A DNA stretch of 64,000 nt, taken from positions 1 through 64,000 of the forward strand of contig NZ_QGSY01000230.1 of NCBI RefSeq assembly GCF_003857035.1, written 5' to 3'. The position numbers and the translations under genes were made by a program. Shown piece by piece: positions 50,828-59,670 of the stretch. The stretch is from Micromonospora arida (GTDB taxonomy: Bacteria; Actinomycetota; Actinomycetes; Mycobacteriales; Micromonosporaceae). The notes under the pieces are model-generated. The model was given only the letters and a program-made list of their open reading frames with translations, ran no database searches and was not told the DNA's origin. Each line of letters opens with the position of its first letter. Within the stretch, counting starts at the first letter, position 1.

Positions 50828-53800
50828 GTGAGCACGGTGGTGTTCCGCCGGCTCCCGCGTCAGCCGGGGCCGGCCTTACCGCGCGGCGAGGTGCTGCTGG
50901 AGTCGCCTCCCGAGCTGCCCGAGCCGACGCCCCGCGGGATGGGGCAGCTGCTCATGATCCTGCCGATGTTCTGCGGGGTCGGCGCCATGGCGTTCCTCTA
51001 CGCCGGCAAGGGCGGCGGCATGATGACCTACGTCGCCGGTGGTCTGTTCGGTGTCTCGATGCTCGGCATGGCGATCGGCTCGCTGGCCAACAGCGGTGGC
51101 AAGGACAAGGCCGAGCTGAACGCCGACCGCCGTGACTACATGCGCTACCTGGCGCAGATGCGCAAGCGCACCCGGCGTGCCGCCGAGCAGCAGCGGGCCG
51201 CGATGGCCTGGCGGCACCCGGAGCCCGACGCGCTCTGGTCGATCGCCGCCTCCCGGCGACTCTGGGAGCGACGGATCACCGAGGACGACTTCGGCGAGAC
51301 CCGGATCGCCCTCGGCCCGCAGCGGCTCGCCGTGGAGATCGTCCCACCGGAGACGAAGCCGGTGGAGGACCTGGAGCCGATGAGCGCCATCGCGCTTCGT
51401 CGGTTCGTCCGGGCACACTCCACGGTGCCCGACCTGCCCACGGCGCTGTCGGTGCGCGCGTTCAGCCGGGTGGTGCTGCGCGGCGACCGCGAACCGGTGC
51501 TCGACCTGACCCGGGCGGCGCTGGGGCAGCTGGCCACCTTCCACGCACCGGACGACCTGGTGATCGCGGTGGTCGCCGCACCCGACCGGCAGTCGTCCTG
51601 GGGCTGGGTGAAGTGGCTGCCACACGCCCACCACAGCGGTCGTACGGACGCGGCCGGCGCGCGCCGACTGGTCTTCGCCAGCCTGGCCGAGGCCGAGGCC
51701 TCGCTCGCCACCGAGCTGGGCGGGCGGCCCCGGTTCGCGCCGGAGGCCAAGCCGCTGACCACCGCCCCGCACCTGGTCGTGGTGATCGACGGCGGGGAGA
51801 TCTCGCCGACCTGCCAGCTGGTTGGCCCGGGGCTGCTCGGCGCCACAGTGATCGACCTCTCCGGGACGGTGCCGCGCGACGCCGGCCGCTGGCTGCTCTG
51901 CCTCGACGTGAATGACGGAAGCTCACTCGACCTGGTCCGGGGCAGTTCGTCGTCGACGCTGGGTCGGCCCGACCGGCTCAGCGCCGAGGCCGCCGAAGGG
52001 CTGGCCCGACAGATCGCCCCCTTCCGGCTCTCCCAGCAGCAGACCGGCGGCGACGAGCCGCTGGCCCGCAGCACGGAGCTACCGGACCTGCTCGGCGTCG
52101 GTGACGCCGCGGCGGTGGACGTGCAGAACACCTGGCGCCCGCGTGGGCACCGGGACCGGCTGCGCATCCCGCTCGGCGTCGGACCGGACGGCAACGTGGT
52201 CGAGCTCGACTTCAAGGAGTCGGCGCACGAGGGCATGGGCCCGCACGGTCTGGTGATCGGTGCGACCGGCTCCGGCAAGAGCGAGCTGCTGCGTACGGTG
52301 GTGGCCGCGTTGGCGGTGACCCACTCGTCGGAGGAACTGAACTTCGTCCTGGTCGACTTCAAGGGCGGCGCGACCTTCGCCTCGCTTGAGGCGCTGCCGC
52401 ACACCAGCGCGGTGATCACCAACCTGGCCGACGAGCTGCCGTTGGTCGACCGGATGCGCGACGCGCTCGCCGGCGAGATGGTGCGACGGCAGGAGCTGCT
52501 GCGGGCGGCCGGCAACTACGTCTCCCGCTTCGAGTACGAGAAGGCGCGCTCGGCCGGTGAGCCGCTGGCGCCGATGCCGAGCTTGTTGATCATCTGTGAC
52601 GAGTTCAGCGAACTGCTCGCCGCCAAACCGGACTTCATCGACCTGTTCGTGATGATCGGCCGGTTGGGTCGGTCCCTCGGCGTGCACCTGCTGCTGGCCA
52701 GCCAGCGCCTCGAAGAGGGCAAGCTGCGGGGCCTCGACACGCATTTGTCGTACCGGATCGGTCTGCGCACGTTCTCCGCGGTGGAGAGCCGGATCGTGCT
52801 CGGCGTACCGGACGCGTACGAGCTGCCGAACGCGCCGGGCCACGGCTACCTGAAGACGGACACCAGCACCATGCTGCGGTTCCGGGCCGCGTACGTGTCG
52901 GGTGCGTACCGGGCGCCGGGGCAGCAGGCCTCCGCCTCGCAGGCGCTGGTGCAGCGCCGGATCGTGCCGTACGGTCTCGACTTCGTTCCGGTGCAGGTCC
53001 CGCAGGTGCCGGTGGCCACCGCCCCGGAGCCGGAGCAGCCGGCCGACGGCAAGGCCGTGGCGATGCTCGACGTGCTGATCGACCAGCTCAAGGGTCGGGG
53101 CCGCCCGGCCCACCAGGTGTGGTTGCCGCCGCTGGCCGATCCGCCGGGCCTGGGTGAGCTGCTCGGTCCGCTGGCGGTGGACCCGACCTACGGGTTGTGC
53201 ACCGCTTCCTGGCCTGGGCGTGGGCGACTGACCGTGCCGGTCGGCGTGGTGGACCGCCCCTACGAGCAGCGTCGGGACCCGATGATGGTCGAGCTGGCGG
53301 GGGCCGGCGGCAACGTGGTCATCGTCGGTCGGTCGATGAGTGGCAAGAGCACGATGCTGCGTACGTTGCTGGCCTCGTTGGCGCTCACGCACACGCCGCG
53401 GGAGGTGCAGTTCTTCTGCCTGGACTTCGGCGGGGGCGCGCTGCGCAGCATGGAGCGGTTGCCGCACCTGGCCGGGGTGGCGGGTCGGCGCGACGTCGAG
53501 GCGGTCCGTCGGACGGTGGCCGAGGTGGTCGCAGTTCTCGACGAGCGGGAGGCTCGTTTCGCCCAGCACGGCATCGACTCGGTGGCGAGTTACCGCCGTC
53601 GCCGTGCCGCCGGCGAGTTCGCCGACGACCCGTTCGGCGACGTGTTCCTGGTGGTGGACGGGTGGAACACCCTGCGCCAGGAGTACGAGGAGTTGGAGCA
53701 GACCATCACCACGTTGGCCAACCGGGGCCTCGGCTTCGGTGTGCACGTGGTGCTCACCGCCGTACGGTGGGCGGAGATCCGGATCAACATGCGGGATCTG

Positions 53801-54793
53801 CTCGGCACCAAGTTGGAGCTGCGCCTCGGCGACGCGTCGGAGTCCGAGATCGACCGTCGGGCGGCGAACAACGTGCCGGAGAAGTCCCCCGGTCGTGGCC
53901 TGACCCGGGACAAGCTGCACTTCCTCACCGCGATCTCGCGGATCGACGGCCGTCGTGACATCGACGACCTGAGCGAGGCCTCGCTGTCCCTGGCCGGGCA
54001 CGTGGCGGCGAACTGGCCGGGTCGCCCGGCGCCGAAGGTGCGGTTGCTGCCGCGCCGGCTGCCGGTGGCGGAGCTGGCCCGGATCATCGACCGGTCGGCA
54101 CCCGGTCTCCCGATCGGCGTCAACGAGTCGGCACTCGCGCCGGTCTACCTGGACCTGGCCAACGAGCCGCACCTGACGGTCTTCGGCGACGCGGAGTGCG
54201 GCAAGACCAACCTGCTGCGCCTGATCGCCCGGGGGATCACCGAGCGGTACACGCCGGCGCAGGCCCGGCTGGTGATCGCCGACTACCGGCGTGGCCTGCT
54301 GGGGGCGGTGGAGGGTGACCACCTGCTCGACTACGCCCCGTCGAACCAGGCGTTCGCCCAGGGGCTCGGGTCGATCCGCAGCGCGCTGTCCAACCGACTG
54401 CCCGGCCCGGACGTGACGACCGCCCAGCTGCGTGATCGGAGCTGGTGGAAGGGTCCGGACCTCTACATCCTGGTGGACGACTACGACCTGGTGGCCTCGG
54501 GCGGCAGCAACCCGCTGAGCGCCCTGCACGAGCTGTTGCCGCAGGCCCGCGACATCGGTCTGCACCTGATCGTCACGCGCCGGGTCGGTGGTGTGTCCAG
54601 GGCGCTCTACGAGCCGGTGCTGCAACGGCTTCGCGAGTTGGACTCGCCGGGCCTGCTGATGTCCGGCAACCGGGAGGAGGGCGCGGTCTTCGGCACGTTG
54701 CGGCCGAGCCCGCAACCGCCCGGCCGGGGCACCCTGGTTCGCCGTCGTGATGGCCAGCAGCTGATCCAGACCGCCTGGTCCGAGCCAACCTGA
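50828..54793 (+). CDS. eccC: ESX type VII secretion ATPase EccC
   Basis: A 1321-residue FtsK/SpoIIIE-type motor. Two membrane segments (about residues 40-85) precede three ATPase domains with Walker A motifs GATGSGKSELL (about 478), GRSMSGKSTML (about 834) and GDAECGKTNLL (about 1120). Walker B of domain 1 is LLIICDEFSE near 590. All are on one chain, unlike split EccCa/EccCb. It recognises substrates and powers export. GGAGGAG is 6 nt before GTG 50828. The WXG100 pair follows in the same direction. Confidence 0.95.
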   Translation: MSTVVFRRLPRQPGPALPRGEVLLESPPELPEPTPRGMGQLLMILPMFCGVGAMAFLYAGKGGGMMTYVAGGLFGVSMLGMAIGSLANSGGKDKAELNADRRDYMRYLAQMRKRTRRAAEQQRAAMAWRHPEPDALWSIAASRRLWERRITEDDFGETRIALGPQRLAVEIVPPETKPVEDLEPMSAIALRRFVRAHSTVPDLPTALSVRAFSRVVLRGDREPVLDLTRAALGQLATFHAPDDLVIAVVAAPDRQSSWGWVKWLPHAHHSGRTDAAGARRLVFASLAEAEASLATELGGRPRFAPEAKPLTTAPHLVVVIDGGEISPTCQLVGPGLLGATVIDLSGTVPRDAGRWLLCLDVNDGSSLDLVRGSSSSTLGRPDRLSAEAAEGLARQIAPFRLSQQQTGGDEPLARSTELPDLLGVGDAAAVDVQNTWRPRGHRDRLRIPLGVGPDGNVVELDFKESAHEGMGPHGLVIGATGSGKSELLRTVVAALAVTHSSEELNFVLVDFKGGATFASLEALPHTSAVITNLADELPLVDRMRDALAGEMVRRQELLRAAGNYVSRFEYEKARSAGEPLAPMPSLLIICDEFSELLAAKPDFIDLFVMIGRLGRSLGVHLLLASQRLEEGKLRGLDTHLSYRIGLRTFSAVESRIVLGVPDAYELPNAPGHGYLKTDTSTMLRFRAAYVSGAYRAPGQQASASQALVQRRIVPYGLDFVPVQVPQVPVATAPEPEQPADGKAVAMLDVLIDQLKGRGRPAHQVWLPPLADPPGLGELLGPLAVDPTYGLCTASWPGRGRLTVPVGVVDRPYEQRRDPMMVELAGAGGNVVIVGRSMSGKSTMLRTLLASLALTHTPREVQFFCLDFGGGALRSMERLPHLAGVAGRRDVEAVRRTVAEVVAVLDEREARFAQHGIDSVASYRRRRAAGEFADDPFGDVFLVVDGWNTLRQEYEELEQTITTLANRGLGFGVHVVLTAVRWAEIRINMRDLLGTKLELRLGDASESEIDRRAANNVPEKSPGRGLTRDKLHFLTAISRIDGRRDIDDLSEASLSLAGHVAANWPGRPAPKVRLLPRRLPVAELARIIDRSAPGLPIGVNESALAPVYLDLANEPHLTVFGDAECGKTNLLRLIARGITERYTPAQARLVIADYRRGLLGAVEGDHLLDYAPSNQAFAQGLGSIRSALSNRLPGPDVTTAQLRDRSWWKGPDLYILVDDYDLVASGGSNPLSALHELLPQARDIGLHLIVTRRVGGVSRALYEPVLQRLRELDSPGLLMSGNREEGAVFGTLRPSPQPPGRGTLVRRRDGQQLIQTAWSEPT

Positions 54794-54997
54794 GCGCGGT
54801 CGGTCGTTCGGTAGGGGGTGGTGGGCCGTTCCGGCCCGATTCACCACCATCCATCGAACGTCACGGGTCAGGGCTGCGAGGGCTGGACACGTTCCGCTAC
54901 GGTCTTCACAGGAGTGTCCGTCGGTGGGGTGTTGCTGCCTTGCCGCGGGGGAGGATGCGGCGAAGCCGCCACCACAACAGACGGAAGGGTGTGAAGC

Positions 54998-55306
54998 ATG
55001 GCGTTCGAGGTCGAAGCTGCGACTCTGCATACCGCCGCGAGTGACGTGCGGTCCACGCGCAGCGAGGTCGACGGCGAGCTGAAGAAGCTGTGGAACGTGG
55101 TCGACGACCTGGCCATCGCGTGGAAGGGTCAGGCGTCCACGGGCTTCCAGTCGCTGATGACGCGCTGGAACGAGGACACCGTCAAACTGCTGACGGCGAT
55201 GGACAGCATCGCTGACCTGCTCGACAAGTCGGGTACGACGCACCAGGTCAACGACGAAGAGCAGCAGCAGATGCTGGACAAGTTCCACTCTGCTCTCAAC
55301 CCGTGA
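54998..55306 (+). CDS. WXG100-family ESX protein (EsxB-like)
   Basis: A 102-residue helical hairpin with W42-K-G44 at the turn. No YxxxD/E is present, so it probably travels with the next protein, which has one. GGAAGGGTGTGAAGC precedes the ATG. A TACGGT box about 95 nt upstream may start the transcript; 204 bp separate it from eccC. Confidence 0.9.
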   Translation: MAFEVEAATLHTAASDVRSTRSEVDGELKKLWNVVDDLAIAWKGQASTGFQSLMTRWNEDTVKLLTAMDSIADLLDKSGTTHQVNDEEQQQMLDKFHSALNP

Positions 55307-55331
55307 TCCGTAGCCGGCAGAGGAGGAAAAC

Positions 55332-55610
55332 GTGACGATCAAAGTTGACTATGCGGTCCTCGAGAGCAGCAACCAGCAGATGCAGGCCATCTCGAAGACC
55401 CTCGAGGAAAAGCTTGACACGCTGCGGTCGATGCTGACCAAGCTGCACTGGGACGGCGAGGACCGGGTTGCCTACGAGCAGCACCAGGCGAAGTGGGACG
55501 CGGCGGTCCGGGACATCAACCGGATCCTGAACGAGATCGGCGGTGCCGTGGGCATCGCCCGCGAAAACTACCTCACCACGGAGATGAGCAACTCCAAGGT
55601 GTGGAGCTGA
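55332..55610 (+). CDS. WXG100-family ESX protein (EsxA-like) with YxxxE signal
   Basis: A 92-residue helical hairpin with W40-D-G42 at the turn and the secretion signal Y80-LTT-E84 near the end. It starts 26 nt after its partner with GAGGAGG before the GTG. The two should form the secreted heterodimer handled by EccC. A hairpin terminator follows. Confidence 0.92.
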   Translation: MTIKVDYAVLESSNQQMQAISKTLEEKLDTLRSMLTKLHWDGEDRVAYEQHQAKWDAAVRDINRILNEIGGAVGIARENYLTTEMSNSKVWS

Positions 55611-55623
55611 GGCATTCGCACTG

Positions 55624-55658
55624 GCGGCTCCGGTCCGGTTCGCCCGGCCCGGAGCCGC
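55624..55658. terminator. Bidirectional terminator between the WXG100 pair and mycP
   Basis: GCGGCTCCGG (55624-55633) pairs with CCGGAGCCGC (55649-55658), a 10-bp stem with 15-nt loop, 14 nt after the esxA-like stop. Confidence 0.82.
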
Positions 55659-55712
55659 TCTGTGTCTGGCGTTGGCGGGCGTAGGCGTCGGCACCGGGCT
55701 GCGGTGCGCCGC

Positions 55713-56948
55713 TCAGCCGCCAGTTGGGGCGTCGGTGCGTCGGCCGGGGCGCCAGTCGCGTCGGCGGCCAAGGGCCATGATCGGTCGCGCGACCAGCAGC
55801 AGCCCGGCGAGCAGTGCGCCGATGACCGCCGCCCAGATCGCGGTGGGGCGCTGCCAGCTCAGCGGGTCGTCTCGCACGGCGGGCGCCGGGAGCGTGCCGG
55901 CCGGCGGGTTCGCCCGGGTGCCGAGCAGGCTCGACACCGCCCGGTACGGGTTGACCGTCCCGTGGCCGATGTCGGCGTTCTGGCCCTCGGGTGGGTTGTC
56001 CGCGGTGCGTTCCAGCCGATCTGCTACCTGCTGCGGGTCGAGACTGGGGTAGGCGGCCCGGACCAGCGCGGCCACTCCTGACACGTACGCGGCGGCGTAG
56101 CTGGTGCCACCCTCCGGCACGGTGCGGTAGCCGTTGTTTCCGGGCGCCGGCCCGACGATGTTCATCCCGGGTGCGGCGATGTCGACGTAGTCGCCGCTGA
56201 TCGAGGTGCCGACGTGGCCGCCCTGCTCGTCCACCCCGCCGACCGCGATCACCCCGGGGTACGCGGCCGGGTAACCCGGCAGGTTCTGCGAATCTTCCGA
56301 CCGGTTGCCCGCGGCGGCGACCAGCACCACTCCTTTGGCCAGCGCGCGCTCGACGGCCTCCGTCAGTTCGGGGCGGGGAATTGTGGTCAGGGACAGGTTG
56401 ATCACGTCAGCGCCCTGCGCGACCGCCCAGTCGATGGCCGCGGCGATCTGCGCGGGGAGCTGCGGGTTGTTGACCGCGCCGAGTTGCTGCAGAACCCGGA
56501 TCGGCAGGATGCGGGCGGCCGGGGCGATGCCACTGAAGGGGACGGCAGTGCCCTCCCGGCCCGCGATGATGCCGGCGATCAGCGTGCCGTGCCCGGCCTC
56601 GTCGCACTGGCCCTGTCGGGCCGGCAGGCCGTTGAAGTCGCGACCCTCGAGCACCTGCCCCTTGAGGAGCGGGTGGGCGGCGGAGACTCCGGAGTCGATC
56701 ACGGCCACCGTGACCCCGGCACCCCGGGACAGCGGCCACGCCGAGGACGGCTCCAGCCGGCGGAGCGCCCACGGCATCTGGGTCAGGCTGTCGGTGCCGG
56801 TGGGACCGCAGAGGGGCGGCGCGGCGCTCGCGGGGGAGGGTGCCACCAGGCCGGCGCCGAGCAGGACCGCCAGCGTTCCACTGAGGACGCCGCGAAGGAC
56901 ACGGCGAGACGGGGTCGCGCTCAACGGCGGGCATTCGCGCACCTGCAA
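55713..56948 (-). CDS. mycP: Mycosin, ESX-associated subtilisin-like serine protease
   Basis: A 411-residue exported protease. A signal peptide (about residues 15-43, cleavage ASA-AP) leads to a subtilase domain with Asp 85 in VIDSG, His 120 in GHGT and Ser near 290 in GGTSYAAA. A C-terminal membrane anchor follows (AIWAAVIGALLAGLLLVARPIMAL, about 368-391, in part) and a basic cytoplasmic end. MycP caps and stabilises the ESX complex. It converges with the WXG100 pair. Confidence 0.94.
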   Translation of the reverse strand: MQVRECPPLSATPSRRVLRGVLSGTLAVLLGAGLVAPSPASAAPPLCGPTGTDSLTQMPWALRRLEPSSAWPLSRGAGVTVAVIDSGVSAAHPLLKGQVLEGRDFNGLPARQGQCDEAGHGTLIAGIIAGREGTAVPFSGIAPAARILPIRVLQQLGAVNNPQLPAQIAAAIDWAVAQGADVINLSLTTIPRPELTEAVERALAKGVVLVAAAGNRSEDSQNLPGYPAAYPGVIAVGGVDEQGGHVGTSISGDYVDIAAPGMNIVGPAPGNNGYRTVPEGGTSYAAAYVSGVAALVRAAYPSLDPQQVADRLERTADNPPEGQNADIGHGTVNPYRAVSSLLGTRANPPAGTLPAPAVRDDPLSWQRPTAIWAAVIGALLAGLLLVARPIMALGRRRDWRPGRRTDAPTGG

Positions 56949-56993
56949 AGGTTACCGCCGTGACCGTCGGTCAGCGGCCCCCGGTGACCAGGG

Positions 56994-57329
56994 TCAGGCC
57001 TGGGGCTCTGTCTTCGCGGTGGAAGCGTCGGCGAACAGCGCGAGCAGGTCGCCGACCTGCCGGTCGGCCTCGGCGGGGTGCCGGAACCGGCCGGCCGGGT
57101 TGAGGGTGTACTCGTTGCGTCGTCCGACCCGGGTGCGGTGCAGGTAACCGCCCGCCTCCAGGTCGGCGACGATCGCCTGCGCAGCCCGTTCGGTCACCCC
57201 GACCTCGGCGGCGACGTCGCGCAGCCGGGCGGTCGGGTCGCGGCCGATGGCCAGCAGGACGTGCCCGTGATTGGTGAGGAACGTCCAGTTCCGCCCGCCG
57301 CCGGTGTCGTCCGTCACCGTGCTCGCCAT
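56994..57329 (-). CDS. Winged-helix transcriptional regulator
   Basis: A 111-residue ArsR/MarR-like wHTH. NWTFLTNHGHVLLAIGRDP leads to the HTH LRDVAAEVGVTERAAQAIV and the wing HRTRVGRRNEYTLNP. It is divergent from the beta-carbonic anhydrase across 226 bp and is likely its regulator. AAGGCGGTCACACG precedes the ATG. Effector unknown; no metal-binding Cys pattern is visible. Confidence 0.87.
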   Translation of the reverse strand: MASTVTDDTGGGRNWTFLTNHGHVLLAIGRDPTARLRDVAAEVGVTERAAQAIVADLEAGGYLHRTRVGRRNEYTLNPAGRFRHPAEADRQVGDLLALFADASTAKTEPQA

Positions 57330-57419
57330 CGTGTGACCGCCTTTCCGGATGTCCGCCTGCCTTTGCGAGAGTCTGGTCCGCCCTGCCCCGGGAAGAATGC
57401 CCAGGGGGTGGCCGAAGTC

Positions 57420-57467
57420 AACGTATGAAATCTAAATCACGCATACCTTGACGCATCTTACGGTGCG
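57420..57467. promoter_or_regulatory. AT-rich control region with dyad before carbonic anhydrase
   Basis: The stretch contains TATGAAATCTAAATCACGC, far richer in A/T than its surroundings, then TTGACG. ACGCA-TCTTACGG-TGCGT forms a 5-bp dyad near 57451-57468. It probably holds the promoters of the divergent genes and the binding site of the wHTH regulator. Confidence 0.45.
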
Positions 57468-57555
57468 TGTGACGGTGGAGCACGAGCCAGCGCCCGCCGC
57501 CCGGTCGGCGGAAAGCCGGCTTGACCAGGTCAGATGCGTCGAGACGAGGTGCGGG

Positions 57556-58293
57556 ATGAGTCATACCGGGAGCTCCGGCATTCAGCCGGGCCCGCAGCGG
57601 ACCACCGACCTGGCAACCCCGCTCAGCGAGCCGACCCGGGCGTACGCCGAGCTGGTCGCCGGCAACCGGCGCTTCGTCGACGGCGCTCCCCGCCACCCCA
57701 ACCAGGACGCCGGGCACCGGGCTGCCGTCGCCGACGGGCAACACCCGTTCGCGGTGATCGTCGGCTGCTCCGACTCGCGACTGGCCGCCGAGATCATCTT
57801 TGACCGGGGCCTGGGCGACCTGTTCGTGGTTCGCACCGCCGGGCACACCGCCGGCCCCGAGGTGCTCGGCAGCGTCGAATACGCGGTGACCGTCCTCGGC
57901 ACCCCGCTGGTGGTGGTGCTCGGCCACGACTCGTGCGGTGCGGTGCAGGCCGCCCGGGAGTCCGCCGCGACCGGTACCGCGCCGAGTGGCCATCTGCGCG
58001 CGGTGGTCGACGCCGTGCTGCCCAGCCTGCGCCGGGCCGCGTCCGAGGGCGTGGACGACATCGACGGCATCGTCGACATCCACATCGCCCAGACCGTCGA
58101 GACGTTGCTCGGGCAGTCGCCCGTGCTGGCCGACTCGGTGGCGCGGGGGCGGTGCGCGGTGGTGGGGGTGTCCTACCGGCTGGCCGCCGGAGCGGTGCGC
58201 CCGGTGGCCGCCGTACCGGCCGACCTCGCGACGTTGGAGACCCCGGCCGGATCGCCCGAGTCGACCGACCCGGCCGCGGCTGCCGCAGTCTGA
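57556..58293 (+). CDS. Beta-class carbonic anhydrase
   Basis: A 245-residue enzyme converting CO2 and bicarbonate. Zinc ligands Cys 71, His 124 and Cys 127 and the catalytic Asp-Arg dyad are in VGCSDSRL and LGHDSCGAV; FVVRTAGH is also typical. ATG 57556 has GAGG 6 nt upstream; the frame is open to 57448 across the control region and that part is not used. It is probably regulated by the divergent wHTH protein. Confidence 0.94.
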   Translation: MSHTGSSGIQPGPQRTTDLATPLSEPTRAYAELVAGNRRFVDGAPRHPNQDAGHRAAVADGQHPFAVIVGCSDSRLAAEIIFDRGLGDLFVVRTAGHTAGPEVLGSVEYAVTVLGTPLVVVLGHDSCGAVQAARESAATGTAPSGHLRAVVDAVLPSLRRAASEGVDDIDGIVDIHIAQTVETLLGQSPVLADSVARGRCAVVGVSYRLAAGAVRPVAAVPADLATLETPAGSPESTDPAAAAAV

Positions 58294-58298
58294 CGCGA

Positions 58299-58333
58299 CG
58301 AGGGCCGCTCCGCGTCACGCGGAACGGCCCTCG
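58299..58333. terminator. Bidirectional terminator after carbonic anhydrase
   Basis: CGAGGGCCG and CGGCCCTCG form a 9-bp stem, continued after a mismatch by TCCGCGT/ACGCGGA around a single base. It lies between the stops of two convergent genes. Confidence 0.87.
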
Positions 58334-58349
58334 ACGGGGATCGTGCGGG

Positions 58350-59369
58350 TCAGAGCAGCGACATGTGGACGTGGTCGGTGTGGTTCGACGGCCCGCTGTA
58401 CGAACTCCAGCCGGTGGCCGGGAACCAGATCTGCCGGTTCCAGATCACGTAGTAGATGCCGAGCCGGTCGGCGTTACGGATGAGGAACGCGGCGACGTTG
58501 TTGCCGTACGTCCGGGTGTCGTTGTTGTGCCACGGGGAGAACCCGCTCTTCTGTAGCGACCAGTCGCAGGCGCGGCCCTTCGGGTGCTCCCACGGCCCGC
58601 CGGGGCGGTAGCAGCCGACGAACCGGTTGAAGCCGGCCGCCTTGACCTCCTTGTACGCGTGCAGCGTGCGCGGAGTGATGCAGCCGGACGTGGTGGGGTC
58701 GTTCTCGCTGCACGACTGAGGCTTCCAGTCACCGTCGGCCGTGCGACCCGGGCCGATCTTCGCGACCTTGGAGGTGGCATCCACGAGGCCGCCGGTGAAA
58801 CCCTTGCCGCCGACGAGGGAGAGCGCCTTGTCGGCCTCGCTCTTGCGCTTGGCCATCAGGGCGGTCTGCTTCTGCTGCTCGCGGACCTCGGTGTCGAGGG
58901 CCAGCTTGGCCTGCTCAGCGCGGGCCTTCACCTCGTTGACCTCGGAGAGCTTCTTCTCGTTGACCATGTTCATCTCGTCGAGCATCCCGGCGCGCTGGAC
59001 GAACGAGTCGGGCGCGTCGCTCTCCAGCAGCATCGCGACCGCGCCGATCCGGCCGGTCCGGTACGCCTGGGCGGCGATCTGCCCGACCTGCGGGGCCAAC
59101 GCGTCCAGGTCGGCCTTGGCCCGGTTGACCTCCGCGGCCAACTCGTCCTGCCGCTTCTTGGATTTGTCCAGCTTGGACTTCGCGGCGGAGTAGTCACGGT
59201 TGGCCTGCTCGATGACGTCGTTGAGCAGCTTGGGCTCGCCGTCCTCCTCGTGCCCGGACGGTGTGGGGGTCGTCGGGGCGGCGTGCGCTGGGAGCGGCCC
59301 GGCGAGCACGGTCAGTGCGGCGATCACGGCCACCACGGGTGTCATCCAGCGGCGTAGGGGTGCCGTCAC
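58350..59369 (-). CDS. Secreted coiled-coil protein with M15-like C-terminal domain
   Basis: A 339-residue exported protein. A signal peptide (about residues 1-30, cleavage AHA-AP) precedes a coiled coil (about 45-185, with SAAKSKLDKSKKRQDELAAE) like those of RipA-type wall hydrolases. The C-terminal domain (about 215-339) has HPKGRACDWS and NHTDHVHMSLL, a His/Asp...HxH pattern resembling M15/VanY-like or ARB_07466-like domains. It probably acts on peptidoglycan. GAAGGGAA precedes GTG 59369. A c-di-AMP riboswitch sits directly upstream. Confidence 0.88.
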   Translation of the reverse strand: MTAPLRRWMTPVVAVIAALTVLAGPLPAHAAPTTPTPSGHEEDGEPKLLNDVIEQANRDYSAAKSKLDKSKKRQDELAAEVNRAKADLDALAPQVGQIAAQAYRTGRIGAVAMLLESDAPDSFVQRAGMLDEMNMVNEKKLSEVNEVKARAEQAKLALDTEVREQQKQTALMAKRKSEADKALSLVGGKGFTGGLVDATSKVAKIGPGRTADGDWKPQSCSENDPTTSGCITPRTLHAYKEVKAAGFNRFVGCYRPGGPWEHPKGRACDWSLQKSGFSPWHNNDTRTYGNNVAAFLIRNADRLGIYYVIWNRQIWFPATGWSSYSGPSNHTDHVHMSLL

Positions 59370-59384
59370 AATGTTCCCTTCCGT

Positions 59385-59535
59385 CGACCGCCGACCGGGT
59401 TAGCTGACGGGTTCGGGGCGGAAGTGGCCCCTACCGCTGATGCGGATTCACCCCAGGTACCTGGGTCCCCGGCTCGCCGGTTGGCGATTGGGCGGTGGCA
59501 CCGCAGGCGCCGCTTCGCGCCTTCATCGGTAACCG
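59385..59535 (-). promoter_or_regulatory. c-di-AMP riboswitch (ydaO/yuaA class)
   Basis: On the minus strand the leader contains the class hallmarks in order: GAGCCGGGGACCCAG (59461-59475), CTGGGGTGAATC (59445-59456) and CGAACCCGTCAGCTAACCCG followed by GTCGGCGG (59388-59417). In actinobacteria this riboswitch controls cell-wall hydrolase genes and turns expression off when c-di-AMP is high. The 3' edge is about 15 nt before the start codon, next to the ribosome site. The 5' edge is approximate. Confidence 0.92.
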
Positions 59536-59670
59536 GCAGCGAGGTTACCCGAGAGTCGGCCGGGTGAGCTACGCCTGGATGCCGACCAAAAGCGTCATTT
59601 CGCCATAGCGTTGAGTGACCAGTGACGCGGTTCTCAGGGTGGATGCCCGATCTGGTCACGCTGAGGAGTG

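Noticed and set aside
52079..55342. 1087-codon open frame antisense to eccC
   Set aside because: It overlaps three well-supported genes and consists of His/Arg/Gln-rich shadow sequence.
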